Positions 25,310-38,913 are shown, counted from the first letter of the stretch. The stretch: 64,000 nucleotides of DNA from Carya illinoinensis (GCF_018687715.1 NC_056760.1:6423501-6487500); one strand, 5' to 3'. Translations and numbers: made by a program. Notes: a model not told the origin generated them from the sequence alone.

Positions 25310-26377
25310 GGCGCACAAACGACTTGATGATATGACAACCCTTTATAAAAGCGGCGTCGTTTCTGGGTTCTTGGTCCTTAAACCGATTTTCTCCTTCGAC
25401 CTTCACACACCACCACCCTCAGAGAATGCTGGCACAGAGAGAGTCATTGTCCAAAAGTAAAGAAATCACTGCCCAACACCGCAGAAGTGTTCGACCACCA
25501 CTTAGTCACCATCAGTAACAACCGACAAACTCAGATGTGCGCAACCACCACGCGGAAAAAAAAAAAAAAAAAAAAAAAACCAAGAACAAGAATAGATTTT
25601 CGCAACTCTGGAAACCACCGAGAAAAAAAAAATTTTTGATAGTCATCAAAACTCAAAACCACAAAGTTTGCAGTCGTAGAAAGCAGCAACTCCCACGAAT
25701 AGCAATAAAGAACTTGCTAGCACCGAAAAAAAAATTCTCTAAGAACAACGACGAAAAAAATAAACCGAATCTGATCTCGATTGAAGAACGAACAGAGTAG
25801 AAGCTGGGCTGATCTCTTTTCTCAAAAGTTTATCTTCTTCGTTCCCCTTTCGTTAGCCCCTTGGTGTATTTTTTAGAAATAAAAATCATCTGGGTTGCAG
25901 AGGATCTAAAATCGAAAAGAGAATAAGTTTTTTGCTTAGAAATATACTGGGTTGTAGAGGAAATAGAAATCTGAAAGAGAGCAAGAAATGCACTGGTATG
26001 CCGACACTATGGTTGGCAGCCAAGCGAAAGGAAGTGAACACCTTGATTTTGCACAGATCTGTCTCAAAAAATTTTCAAGAAAAGTTTCAATACATAGTGA
26101 AAAGAAAAGCAAAATATTCTAAAGAAGCTCCAACCCATGGTGCACAGATCAACAATGCCAACCCACAAAATTTGTCACTCAGTTACGCACGAAGACGAAG
26201 AGAAGTGTCTTGCCATCTGCAACCCAGTGTACTTTTGAGTATTTTTGCAAATTTTTTTTTTTTTCTAAAACTCAATCTCCGTTGGTTGCATTTTTAACGT
26301 TTCTCATAATTTCAGATCAAGAAAAAAAAAACAAGCAAAGAAAGAGATGGAAGAAAACCCAGGAAGGTAGAATCGAA

Positions 26378-26436
<59 letters not shown>

Positions 26437-26450
26437 CTAACTTTTATTTT
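25310..26450. other. Anomalous transcription-unit-like segment, no clear product
   Basis: A TATA-like box (CTTTATAAAAG, about 25341-25351) is followed by leader-like DNA and then A-rich frames at 25537-25800 and 25932-26297. Those frames translate to Lys/Arg-rich protein because of A-runs and match no family I know. The segment ends in a 55-bp GA microsatellite. It could be a retroelement 5' region or an old non-coding locus. Confidence 0.25.
26380..26434. repeat. (GA)n microsatellite
   Basis: Uninterrupted GA dinucleotide run of about 55 bp, the longest in the window. Confidence 0.95.
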
Positions 26451-27851
26451 ATTTTTATTTTTTTTCCACGTAAGCACTTACGTACGGCCGATTAACCCCC
26501 GCTTATCCCTAGCAGAATTGATTATTTTATTATTTTGTTTCATCTTTTTTTGCAAATAAATTAATAAAAAATTTATTTAAATCACTAAAATTAAAATTAG
26601 GTGAATTATTAATGTGGATTATATAACTAACTCATTAAAAAAATAACTATAATTACATTTATAATATTGATAGTTACTACTTACTAACTTAGACTTTATT
26701 CTTTAGTATATATGCATAATTATTAATAATTTCATATATTTTATATATGGTTAATAAATATTAACTAATTTCATTATGCATAGATTATTTATATTTTCTT
26801 ACAAATTAGGTATTTAAGAAAAAATTACTTAATTATTTTAATTAAGTATAAATAATAGAGTATATATGAATGTATGATATATTAACAATTTATATACAAT
26901 GATATAAATCTTGCATTCTCCTTTTAAAAAACTTGAATCTATTATTAAAAAATATTTTTTATATAAATTTTAAATTTAGTTATTTTTTCAAATAGAATAT
27001 GCAAGAGGTAGATATTTTAAAACTGAAAATATCATTATCAAATAAACGCATATATAACATGCTAGGAGAGATGGAGTATTTGTTTGAAAAAATATAATTG
27101 TAAGTATAATTATATATTAATCTATATATTAATATGATATAATTGATAAAAAAGTAAATTTTATTAAAAATAATGTTAATTTAAATTTTAAATATAAATA
27201 AATTAATATTAATATACAGATTAATATATGACTATATTTATACGTAATAAAACTCTACTTGTTTGCAGAGGGTGTATACGTTTGACAAAAAGGTACTGAA
27301 CCCATCCGCCCCTCCTGCATCACCCATACGATTCCACTTTATTTGCCACGCGTCTAAATCCAGCTCAGGTCATGTTCTAGACAATAATGGACGTAGTACT
27401 ACGTACCTTCTTTCATTTGACCTAACATGAGTACTGCGGACTACTTGCAGGAAGCTGGGGAACTGACCGTCGGCACATGATCATCTGCTCTAATTTTCAT
27501 TGTTATTTCCTGGCCGCCAGGTTGAAGAGGGTAGTAAAAGCTAGCTGGTGATTTTGAGATGGCAAAGCATCATGTAAATTTGTAATGTCAAGACCGCGGG
27601 TGGGTTTCCAGGAAAGAATGACGTGGCAATTTATTAATTCTGTGTTTGAAGCATCCTTTCCGGCTACATTTGAAGCCTGGATTAGCCTCTAATTGTCCCT
27701 TGAACTTTCCCAAGTGGCCAAAAACCCCAGATCGATCAGGAATACACACATATAATTAATTAATTTGCAATCATTTGATCTTTCACCAAAAGTACTACAT
27801 TGTTTGGACCAATCACTACGTGTTAATCTATCAGCTTGGACAAACAAGCTA
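26451..27851. other. Gene-free AT-rich DNA
   Basis: Very AT-rich to about 27250, then more mixed sequence. No gene or element boundary is recognised. Confidence 0.4.
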
Positions 27852-27970
27852 ATTAATTAGTGCAACCAAAACGGGATTAATTAATTGAGAAGTGGGTTAG
27901 CACTTATATATAAAAAATTTTGGTTGCACTAATTAATGAGGAGTGGGTTAGCACTTACATATAAAAAATT
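27852..27970. repeat. 20-bp perfect inverted repeat plus overlapping direct repeat
   Basis: ATTAATTAGTGCAACCAAAA at 27852-27871 is the exact reverse complement of 27918-27937, with a 46-base loop. A direct repeat (roughly GAGTGGGTTAGCACTTAYAT followed by ATAAAAAATTT) occurs once in the loop (from about 27889) and again just outside the right arm (from about 27940). It may be a short foldback element or a local duplication. Confidence 0.75.
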
Positions 27971-28786
27971 TGTGTATTTTTTATATACAATTATTTTTAT
28001 GTAAATGAAATAATATAGTCAATCACATTATTAAAATACGTAAATGATACGTAAATGTAATTGAATGTAACATAATTCAGCTATATATACATATATTATA
28101 TATATTCATATTATATATATATATATATGCGCGTGCCGGGATACGTAACAATGTGAAGCATATGAACTAATAACTAGCAACATTGAGATAACAAATCTCC
28201 CTCTTTGTCTATACCATTATACCCCCTTCCCCCTCATGAACAGTACTTCAAAGCAGGATAAAAAAGTAGGTAAACTTAAGTAAAACTAATTAGTTCCTCA
28301 GATGATCTTCATTGAGGACTGCAACATATACCCCCAGCTCCATCTAGTAACAAAGAAAGAAAAAAACAAAAAAGACAGTCATATATATACATACAACAAA
28401 GTCGACCAACTTACTGAACGAAAACCTTCCACACTGCGTAGCGCCGTAGGTGATTCCGATGAAACCCATGGCGATGAGATGTAGAGGATCCGACGTTCCT
28501 CTCAGCGCAATTAATGAGTCTCAACCCTGATAATAAAACTAACAGGCTGATTTTCTGCAGCTGACATGATCGCTCGGATCCAAGCTCCTCCCATCGTTGC
28601 TTCAATAATGTGAAATCTTGCGTTTTTTGTCTTGGTGTGTGTGTTTTTCAATTTCTGCTTTTGAAACTTGCCCTACTGAGACTCACTACAAACAGATTTA
28701 ATCAACAGAAACCTAAGTGACCACGCCGGCGACGACGAAGATGACTAAAAAAGAGGGAGACAAATGAAAATTGATGTTTGGTTTTG
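27971..28786. other. Downstream flank of the Dof gene at 28787
   Basis: Contains (TA)-rich runs at 28080-28128. The last 200-300 bases are probably the 3' UTR of the minus-strand Dof gene. No other feature is recognised. Confidence 0.35.
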
Positions 28787-29919
28787 CTAGATCAGGGAAG
28801 TGACCGAAGACCCGATGTTACCGGGATCATTCCAAGCACCATTAAAATTTGTTGCGTTCCAGTAAAATGAAGGATCCGACATGCCGACATGCTCCATTTG
28901 ATTCTGGCAATAGCCATTCCAATCCAACCTGTTCTGGCCGTCTTCTACTTTCACTTCTTTCATGGAAATTCCAGCTTCCTTAGTACCCAGTATTTGCAAG
29001 CCTTCAAATGGTGCTATGGTTTGAAAATGATTTAGTACTGTTCGAGTGTCTTTGATACCTCCATTGACAAATTTCTCATGTTGCTGAAAGCTAGAGGCGA
29101 GTGGGGAATTAGCGATGGCTGGGGAAGTGGTAGTAGAAGAAGCTGAGGAGCTGAAGATGGAATATCTTGAGAGAAGCGAGTTTGATGTAACATCTTGGAT
29201 TTGCTTAGAAGGGTTAAACCCATTTCTGTAACGGTTCTGACCACCATTCTCATTAGACATAATTCCAGACGAAAACCCAAGTCCAAGAGCATTCAGGTGG
29301 GGTTGAAGATCATACCCAGAAACAGTGTCCCCATTGGAAACTCTGGGATTGAATCTGGGAAAAGGAAGACTCATATCAGAAGGGTTACTGGCTAACCCAT
29401 AAAACAAAGGATTGATATGATTTGACGTGGTAGAAGATATCTCGATATGTGGTTGAGATGGAGGGTCTAGGTGAGCTGAAGAAGAAGCAGCTCCATCAGT
29501 AGCCGAAGCTGATGAAGGCCTCTTCACGCGCTTGTTTTTCCTGCAACCACCACCTACCGGAACGTTTCTCAGGGTACCGCCTCTTGTCCAGTACCGCTTG
29601 CAGGCCTTACAAAAGTGCCTCGGCTGAGACAAACTGTAGTTGTTGTAGTAACAAAACTTTGTGTTTATTGAATCGCAGCGCGGACACCTGAGGGCTTGTT
29701 GAGGCTGCTGCGGTTGGTCCAGGACTGGTTTTTCCATTACCGTACCCGTAGAAGCCATCAAACCTTTTTGATCATCTATCTGATTCTGCACCGGGAAAAG
29801 AAAAGAAAAGAGTTTGAGGTGGCGTTCTATGGTAAAATAACCACACAAGAGACATATTCTCTTCCAAAAGAATAGCAACAAAAATGGGGTAGTGCCGTAG
29901 TGGTCGTGTTTTGACTAAT

Positions 29920-29952
<33 letters not shown>

Positions 29953-30016
29953 CCTGTGACCATTCGTTTGTAGTTGGAGGGATGACTACGGCCATCTTCT
30001 CACAGTTACCCAACAT
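28787..30016 (-). CDS. Dof zinc-finger transcription factor (two exons)
   Basis: Exon 1 runs 30016-29954 and exon 2 runs 29785-28787. The 168-bp phase-0 intron (CAG/GTTCTC donor, GGTGCAG acceptor) carries a (GA/CT)n run just inside its donor. The protein would be 353 residues from the first AUG ([14 protein letters not shown]). A start at the second in-frame AUG (29995), which has a better context, would give 346. The Dof finger at about residues 54-106 has ligands Cys55, Cys58, Cys80 and Cys83 ([30 protein letters not shown]), followed by basic [13 protein letters not shown] short upstream exon ending in a W-x-Q motif (NEWSQ) is common in one large set of Dof genes, unlike the intronless Dof at 15278. 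The C-terminal half is Ser/Asn-rich and ends SSVTSLI. It is a nuclear DNA-binding regulator; subgroup not assigned. Confidence 0.95.
29924..29953. repeat. (GA)n run in the Dof intron
   Basis: GA dinucleotide run that, on the coding strand, is a CT-tract starting directly at the splice donor. Length changes here would sit at the exon 1/intron boundary. Confidence 0.85.
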
Positions 30017-30526
30017 TTTCTGATCTCTCACAGGACTCGTTGAACAAAGAGTAAACAGACAAAGATCAGGGGGAGACGCGAGACTTTCTTGCGCGGGGTT
30101 GAAATATTATGAGTCTGAGATCAAGGCCGGCCCCCAGGAAGAGAGAGAGGTTAATTACTCTGTAGCAATGATTTTGTGTTTGTTTTATTTGATCTAATCT
30201 CACGCGATGGGTGTTGGTCCAAAATCGAATTTGAGTAGGCCATTATTTTAATGGGAAATCCAAGAAGGACATTCGAAATCCAAGAAGAAGACAGGAAGGT
30301 AAAGTAACAGTACAGATGAATCTTTGCAGGAGATCAGGTTCAAGAAATTAAAAACACCATTTAATTAATTAGTTTACACATGATAAACTGTACATGATAG
30401 TCCGCATCACTACGTAAAATTCCTTTGTACAGATACACAAGTGGATAGATTTATAGATAGAGGGAATCCCTAAGCGTAAGCTGCACAATACACCATGCAA
30501 AGTCACACCGCAAATCCCACTTCCAC

Positions 30527-30562
<36 letters not shown>

Positions 30563-32051
30563 CTCGCTCATGATTCATATTCTATAGTACCAAACTCAAC
30601 TGTTTTTCCATTGGCTGTCCTATTAACGGCTTATCCAAGCTCAAATCCTGATTCGACTGTACGCATGCATGATTGTAGCCTTCTTAAGAGCCTAACTCGT
30701 ATTTCATCGTCTTCATTGCAAACTACAACTTTCTCACAGGAGTAGTACAGACGAGACCCAGTTTCACTACTCGTATATATATATATGTATATATAGTAGG
30801 GTATTTGTATGTATAGACCTCGTCAAATGAATATTATCTGTATCAATTAAACATTGTAATTAACATGATTAGGGTAAGCTAATCCAAATACCCCCATAGC
30901 CTCCAGGCCTCACCTACATTCTACAGGTTAAGAGTACATCAGATGAAAGAAACTCAGCATAGATCCCATCTACTAGCTAGGAGGCAGCAGTGCCGGCTTA
31001 ATTGTTAGGCATTTTTTTTTTTTTTTAATTACAAGAGGCAAGGCTCCCAAAATTTTTTATAAATGCCTTAGTATATCTTGAAAAGGAAATTAAAATAAGG
31101 TCTAAAATAAAATAAATGTTATTAAGTCTATTATAGTAATGATAATGGAAAGTCAATGCGCGAAGAAAAATCCTACCATTCTTTAAAAGAAATAAATGAT
31201 ATTAGATGATGTTATGTTAAAATTTAAAGCTGTCATTCTAAAATTTTGTTCTAAGCCTTAAGAAAGCAGTAGGTATGAAGGGATATATTATAGCTATAAA
31301 AAGGTTATATAAAAATAATTTTATAATTAATTAATATTATAATTTGATGTAATTCGTTATATTATAAAATTATTTTTATTATAAAATAAATTTAACAGAT
31401 TATATAAAATTATGTTAATTTATAGGATTATTTTTTATATAATTATTTTGTGAAATTCATGGTTATTGATAATTTGTTATTAGATCCATTAATAATACCA
31501 TCGAAAAAAAAAGTCAAAATACTGATATTAGAAACTTTGTAGGGTGTATGGACAAACGGACTTGGAAAACGGCTTTTTTTCTATTCAAAACTCCTGCAGC
31601 TTCACTTCTACTCAAAAGTAGGAAAGAGATGTACGCTCTTCGAATTGGCTATTGCGGAGTGGCTGTGTTTCTTCTCTCATCCAATTTGGTTTGAAAATAA
31701 ATCATGAAAAACCAAATAAATTGGAAAAGAAACAGTTAATGGTGTCTGGAGAGAGAGTGTGTGTGCGCGCGCGCGTGTGGAGCCCTGAGGTGCAGAACCA
31801 TGTGGCGGGCAGCTCAGCTCCTGAGGAAAAAGAAGGAAAAAAGCAAAGCTAGTTTGGGGGAGCAAACGGATTTTGTAGTTCCCCAAGGGATTTTCTCCTC
31901 CACCTCCACCCTACTTCCCGTCATTATTCCTCCGCAGTCCTCTGCTCGTTGAGCTTTGATTTTTGGTAACTAAAATACTGCTGACATGTTTTCCGGGTAA
32001 GTGTGTATATATTATATATAATACTGACAAGTTGCTCATTACAAAGATTAG
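30017..32051. other. Promoter side of the minus-strand Dof gene and intergenic DNA
   Basis: The first few hundred bases are the likely promoter and leader of the Dof gene. A (TTA)n microsatellite lies at 30528-30556. A small (GC)/(GT) run at about 31760-31778 makes an Arg/Ala-coding chance frame. No further gene. Confidence 0.35.
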
Positions 32052-32245
32052 GTTATGCTTGGCCAAAATTTCTTAGATGAGACTCTCATGTTTTAAGATT
32101 AATATAATTATTATTTTAAAATTTAAAAAAATTAAAAAAAAGTTAAATTATTTATTATATTTTATTCGAAAATTTAATAAAGTTGTAATAATGAGATGAG
32201 AATTTTATATTTGAGATAAAAAATTCCAGTGGCCAAACTGAACCT
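32052..32245. repeat. MITE-like AT-rich element, copy D
   Basis: Left end ATGCTTGGCCAAAATTTC and right end CCAGTGGCCAAACTG form an imperfect inverted pair around the family core (TTATTATATTTTATTCGAAA, GTTGTAATAATGAGATGAGA). It directly abuts copy E. Confidence 0.6.
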
Positions 32246-32248
32246 AAG

Positions 32249-32447
32249 TTTGGTAAGTAAAAAATGAATTTTGAATTAAGATGAAAATTTAAAATATTAT
32301 TTTTGAGTATTATTATTTTTTTGAAATTTAAAACTGTTATATTGAAATTTGAAAAAGTTAAATTATTTATTATATTTTATATGAAAATTTTAAAAAGTTA
32401 AAATGATGAGATATAAATTTTAAGTTAAAAAGTTACTCTATTTATCA
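32249..32447. repeat. MITE-like AT-rich element, copy E
   Basis: Left end AAGTTTGGTAAGTAAAAAAT, family core (TTATTATATTTTATATGAAA, then AATGATGAGATATAAATTTT), and right end TTACTCTATTTATCAACTTG. Lies head to tail with copy D, in the same orientation. Confidence 0.55.
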
Positions 32448-35400
32448 ACTTGTGATTGTACATAACTTGCAGGTTAAAGAAGATAATTTATTGGAATTTT
32501 GAATGATATTCCTGGGAAGAGATATGCTTGTCCTCCCACCTAGCATTCATGGAATTATATATTGGGGCTGCATAGGAGTACCACTTCTCACTTGATCTGA
32601 TTTTAAGTTACCACAATTGGTTATGATTATAATGGGAACAATCAATTTCTAATTCATGCAAGAATGAGTCAAGTGGGGCCGAGTTCTGAGTGAACAACTT
32701 AAGTCCATCCAATGGGTATCCAAAACTGGACACCAACCTAAAGTTAAAAGTCTTTTGGTATTTGTTACTTTAAGTAGTGTAAATTAAAATGCATGATAGG
32801 ATATTGATCATCATATTCTCTTAGAGGTCGATCACTTATTGATATATATAAATGGTGTGAGGCGGAAGGAAGTCGGGCAAACCGAGACGCCAGGGATCAG
32901 CATGGCTGCTTTGGAATTAATAGTACTACTGAGTCAATTTTAGAGGTAGATTATGTGAAGGTGCAGGTGCAAGTGGGTCCGATCCACCCACACCAGTCAC
33001 CTCTCCACCACCACCCACCAAAGAGATTCCAATTTGCCAAGTTTGAAAGAAACCTAACGCGCACGTTAGAGGGATCGAGAGAGAGAGAGAGAGAGAGAAG
33101 GGGGACCAAAGCATCAAATCCAAGCCAACTGTGTCTATCAAAGGCTGACCATATTGCACCCCCAAAATTATGTGCAGACAAAGATTCACTCATTTAAAGT
33201 ATTCATGCCCCTTTCTGTTCATGCCACTTGCATTGTTGAAAGATGGTATTGCATGCCCTCTAAAAGCTGTATTCTTATATACAAAAGTAACAAAACTAGT
33301 GCAAGCTCGCAGTTCCGATTCAGTTGAGCAGAGTTGCAATGAAGAGTAGTACTGTACTAGGGGGTGATTATAATATCAGAGAAAGCTAGCTACTTTCATG
33401 AATATTTAATACTGCATATTCATGATGATCATATATACTGTTGAATAGATCGCATCATGATGCAGCATGATGTCTAAATTTCAGATGGAAAACTGCGACA
33501 TAATGTTAATGCTGCATACTTATCCATCATTTACGTACCCTCCTGTACTTGTACGGGATGTCGCATGAACATGGCGATGACTGTTAGAAAAATATCAAAG
33601 TAGGTTGGGCAAGCCGCGAGTGGAAGAAACGCATGCTGTCGTTCACGATAAGTATCCAAGAGGGAGGGCATGCATATGCAAAGTCTTTTTATGATATACA
33701 TCAAATTAGCTAGGATGGGACTTGATTTGGAGCCATTCACGTTCATATCACCACTATATGTCAATATATATACGTGGCTATTCAAGAGGGGGAAAAAAAA
33801 CGTACGTGGACCATATCATGATGATGTTGTTGTTAAGTTCAATAAATAAAAAATTGTTCTAGCTGTTCCTCGAAGGTTCCAGTCCAAAGCAAATTAATGC
33901 AGCATAACAAGGAAGACCCACAAATTAGCAGCTTGCGCGCAATAGTACCACTCCACAGGTACTAGACGATATATATATCATGGTTTTGGAAAAGAAAAAC
34001 ACGTACTTGTCGAAATGATAAGGCCGATCGTTATATATATATATATATTTGATTTAACGGCTATGATCAATTTTTAGGTCCAAGTGGCATTATCAAATTT
34101 TGCTAGTTGCCCCTGGTCGAACCTTAATGGATGGAAATAGAGAGAGTACAGTACTCAAACATGGGAAATGTGCCAGAAGCAGCAGCAGTTTGAGATTGGA
34201 AAATTCCAGCTAGTTCTGGTCCTGATATATATATATATATATATATGAATATCATGTATGGTTGGACGCCGTGGACTGTAGCTTATGGAAGTTTCAAATG
34301 CGCCGGTCCTGCGTGGGACCTTGAGGATGTTGAGAGGGACAATTCCAGTAGTGTATTTTCATCAGAAAAATTTAGTTGTAAGATCAATTACGCATTAATA
34401 TTTATATTAATTTAATATAATTAATTAAAAAATAAATTTTATTAAAAATAATATTAATTTAAATTTTAAATATAAATAAATTAATATTAATACGTATATT
34501 TTATTTATATATAGTAAAACTCATTACCATCGAAGGTGCCGTAAATAAATTTTATTTTTTTCTTTAAAAGTGGGTCCAAATCTTGTCTTCGATATATATA
34601 TATATAATTGATAAAAGCTATACATCCATGAGTTGAGGTTTCTCCACCTCATCGAGAAAAGGATTACAAAAAATTAAAAAAAAAACAACTTCTTTATGAA
34701 AGATGATTGGTATATTCTGAGAATAAAGAGATAAAAATAATAATATGGTACTGGTGAGACAGGTCTCTCAAGCTGTCAACATGATGATATTTGTACAATT
34801 AATTAAGCAAATTATATTATTAATTAAATTAAGATCCGATCCTCTGAATTATTATGATGCTCTAGCTACCGTTACTTTTTTATGGCCGTAGCTAGCTAGC
34901 ATTATTAAATCTCTTGAAACCAGCTTGTCCAATGTCCAGTAGTACGGTTCCTTATAAGAAGTGTTGGGGTCAGGACAATAAGATAAGGTTTAGTTTCATG
35001 GTGGAATAAAGTGGATACTTTAGCTACAATTAATTAATTATGAACTAACATTCAATATGAGTATCATATTACCGACAAAATTTGACTCAAATGAACAGTC
35101 TTAACTAATTAGAGAAACGTACACTCGCTATCAAAACTTGAATTAATGAAATTCTTATTGCTACATTAATATAGATATAAAGCATTTATGATAAAGTATA
35201 GGGCTCATACAAATGGAACCGAGGGTATTTTTGTAATTTTATTAAATATGTTTGTACATCTAGGATTAGTATAAATATACATTATATAATCTTAATTGAC
35301 TTATAGTAAATTTCGTGTTGTAGACACATCACTGAACTATATTAAATCTCTGTGTCGGTTTCTATTTTTTTCTTTTGATCATTCTATATAATTTATCAAC

Positions 35401-37246
35401 AATTGCCACACGCCATTCAACAAAATTGAATCCCAATGTACAACTACTAGTGATCAAATAAACAATAATGTCATAACAATGAATTGAAATTGATGAATAT
35501 TTGTCAGAAAATTGATCTACTTGCAACTGGTTTACAGTTCTACATATATAAAATAGAGGGTAGTTTTATATGTAATATTAGAGTGACATAATTGCATTAG
35601 TTAATTATAAAATAATTGCAAGTGTATCATTACTCACGTTGTAATTAATGTATAATGAGGGAGGCAGTGGACGGGGGGGAGCCATGATTTTCCCCAGAAA
35701 TAATCCTCCAATCTCCCTTAGAGAATTCACCAAAAGACCTGAAAGATTTGAAATATGCCGAAGATACAAATAAAAACCTCTCTCCCATTCTTTACATGTA
35801 TATTTCCCCAGTTTTTAGTCATTGACGGGCCCAAAACAGAGCCCGTCGTGCTACCAATTGTAGCCCAAGGCCCCAAGTGATGAGGCATGTGGTAACCCTA
35901 TACCAAAGGGCTTTGCTCAAGTCGGGAGACAACCATTCTTTTGCCGCCTTAGTATCAAGAGACTTTACTCCTAATTAAGTGGTTTGATGATGTTAATTTC
36001 CATGAACAAAATACAAAGAAGACAGTACTTGTATTTAAATTTAATATCACTACGCCCCAAGTTCCTCTTAAGAGAATCAAAAAGCGCCTAGTCGAGATTA
36101 ACACGATCAAAACATTAATAATTAAACTCATTATTTTGGAATTAAATATGATTTTAAAATGGAGTAGTAGCATTTTTACTAATTCATAAGAGGTACCTTT
36201 ACCGAGCAGGCTTCATAACATTTATCAAAAAAATCCTACACTTGATAGAACTGTCTACCAAGTCAGTTGCTACAGGGTGGAACACAAAATCCAACCTTGT
36301 GCGTCTGTTGGTAAACCATTAGACAAGCTTGCTTTCGAAACTTGATCAAGACCTCCCTCTTGAATTCCAAACGTGTCAACCTTCCTTCCTAATCAGGGCA
36401 AGATTACCCTACTTATGGTGGACTGCTGGGACCTGTTGTTGATGGTTTGAAACTTGAAATAAAGAAATCACATCAAAAGTTATGTACACAGTAAATGATA
36501 GGAATACATACTTTAATGTGGACCACAAAAGTGATAAAAAAAATCATGGTTCAACCCATTTCAAGTGAAGCAATTGAAGAAGACGAAGAACAGGATGATG
36601 AGGGACACGATCGAAAGCATCGCGGAGGACTTCTGGTGGAGAGGTGACGTTCGGGAGCGTGAAGCCTCTGTTTTTCTTTGTTTTTTGCCCCTAATAAATG
36701 GTTTATTAAAGTCAACACTAAATATCCCCCTATTAGTGATAATTACGAGAACAGATCAGTGTCGGCATCCTACCATGGACGGACAAGAAAAGAGCACGCG
36801 TCTACAATTAAGTTTATTTTCTTCTCCTTCTTCCTCCCCTTGATAGCTTCGAAACATATACCATATCTATGCATTATTAATCTACATGTTGAGAAATAAT
36901 TTTACATTACTTGTCTATCAAGTCTTGAGTATATTTATAAGAAATGATCAATAATTTTTTGTTGAATCGATTTTATGAAATAAATTAAGTTTATAAATTT
37001 TTTCATAGTATCAGAGCATGTTATAAGACAAATGAGAATCCATACTACTTATTCCGTGATAAGAATTAGTATAAATATTAATCTGTATGTGAGAGAAAAT
37101 GTTGATGACTGATCTTTTATTATTTGTAAATAAGGTTTTGAACATATTTATAAAAAATATATAATTTTTTTTTTGTTAAATCGATTTTATGAGATAAATT
37201 AAACCGGTGTATTTCTTCACATTCATGCCGTGGCTGGCTGTGATAT

Positions 37247-37247
<1 letters not shown>
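32448..37247. other. Gene-free DNA
   Basis: No gene is recognised on either strand. Frames at 32926-33197 are chance readings around a GA microsatellite (about 33077-33097). A 7-bp perfect GC stem (GACGGGC...GCCCGTC) with a 10-base loop lies at about 35825-35848. Several (TA)n runs occur (34034, 34225, 34592). Confidence 0.4.

Positions 37248-37285
<38 letters not shown>
37248..37285. repeat. Poly(T) run, 38 bases
   Basis: Uninterrupted T-run. Such a run can be the A-tail of a minus-strand retroelement, but no element was recognised to its right. Confidence 0.9.
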
Positions 37286-37288
<3 letters not shown>

Positions 37289-38866
37289 CGTTGGCTATGT
37301 TATTAATTGTTGGCTTGGCTCCAGTATCAGAAAAACGCCAAACTCCTAACGCCAAATCCCAAGCCCTCAGCTAGAAGTAGTCGTGAGTGGTACCACCTGC
37401 AGGGATTGGGACCCCTTATCGATAATTTTGGGTCAAAATTTAGATAATTTTATTGGTTTAATTGGCTATCTTGCAAATTAAATCGACTAATCAAGCTGCT
37501 TCCCTCCATATGGATGGGTCCATACCTGCCCAACCCATATTAATAAGTCATTTGATGTGGTCCTGAACCACTCTGGTGGAATATTGATCCGTGAGCTCGG
37601 ATTGTTCGGAAGGCTAACAGGAAAGGACAGTCTTATAAATGAAAGGCCCATATATAGCTGCAGCTAATGAAGGCTTTTAAAGGCATAAACTGCTGGAGGT
37701 TCTGTTGGGCCCAAATATGTAAACATTTGAGAGCGTAGTGAAGTCGGACCGTCGGTGCATGTGTGACCGACGGTAGAAAGTACAAACCAGGTAAGGTAGG
37801 GGGAGACAAGGGAAGCTTTTTAATTAGCCAACTGAATTTCCCGCAACTTGAGGTTTCCGTGCATGCCACTTAAGAAACAAGTTACGAAGGTGAGCACCAG
37901 GGACCCCCACCACCTCTGAGATCGACCGAATATGTGGATACTAAATAAAGTACGAAAAGAACAGCCACAATGCCACCAGAGAATTCAAGAGAGAGAGAGA
38001 GAGAGAGATATCATTCATGGCTGGAGGCTGGAGCTACCTTCGTACTCGTCATGAATGAAATCTTGTCCTTATGATCGGGTGGGGATCAAATTGATGGATA
38101 TGCATGATTTTTTTATTTTGTCTGTTGTTTTCTCTTCCCTTTTTCCCGTAGAGTAGAGAAGCTTTTGCAAAACATATTCTATTATTCCAATATTTTTGTT
38201 TTGATAGAAAGTTCAAACTTTATTAAAATGGAAAATATATTCGTTTTTAACCTTCCATCTATACGTTGATGTAAGTAGCAGCACCAGGACAGAGACCCCC
38301 TGAATGGTCTATATAGATAACAGTCATAGATATATTCCCTCAACTTGGTTATTCATATATTCTTCTTCATCAGTTCTGGACCATCAATAGAAAGCTATAC
38401 CATATAAAACAGTGTAAAATTGCATATTCTCACTGTTCTTTTCCTTTTCCCTGAAGGCTGATTACGTACGAATATCAGTATACAGGAGAGGGAGAGGGAG
38501 AGTTAAGCATATTGGTACGTGTGCTCAGGTGCACGTACGTACGGCGATAAAAATCTTGACTTCTCAAATTTAAGAAATTTGAACGTTACGTCTGGAAATG
38601 TTTGGTTTGAAACAGTACTTGTAACTAGCGGAAGGGGAAGAAAATCGTTCCTATTCGTAGGTAAAGTCTATCTTACGGATGAACGTACAGGATGAGGCCC
38701 AACCAGGGTTGGCAATATACTGCAAATATCATTTATCTAAATCTAAATTATAACCTACTTGCTGGCTTATTCATCAATACATGAAAGGTACAAGTGCATG
38801 GCGTGATCCAAACGCACGGTTTTTTTCTTTACCCTTGATTGAATTAACGCGCGTACAGTTGATTAT

Positions 38867-38913
<47 letters not shown>

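Noticed and set aside
25537..25800. Lys-rich open frame of 87 codons
   Set aside because: The composition comes from A-runs; there is no domain and no family match.
26210..26440. Frame ending in an Arg-Glu repeat
   Set aside because: It is a reading of the GA microsatellite.
15278..30016. The two Dof genes as a recent tandem duplication
   Set aside because: They differ in intron structure and are unlike outside the zinc finger; the finger is conserved across the whole family.
32926..33197. Three overlapping frames of 80-87 codons
   Set aside because: They are chance readings on both strands around a GA run; no domain.
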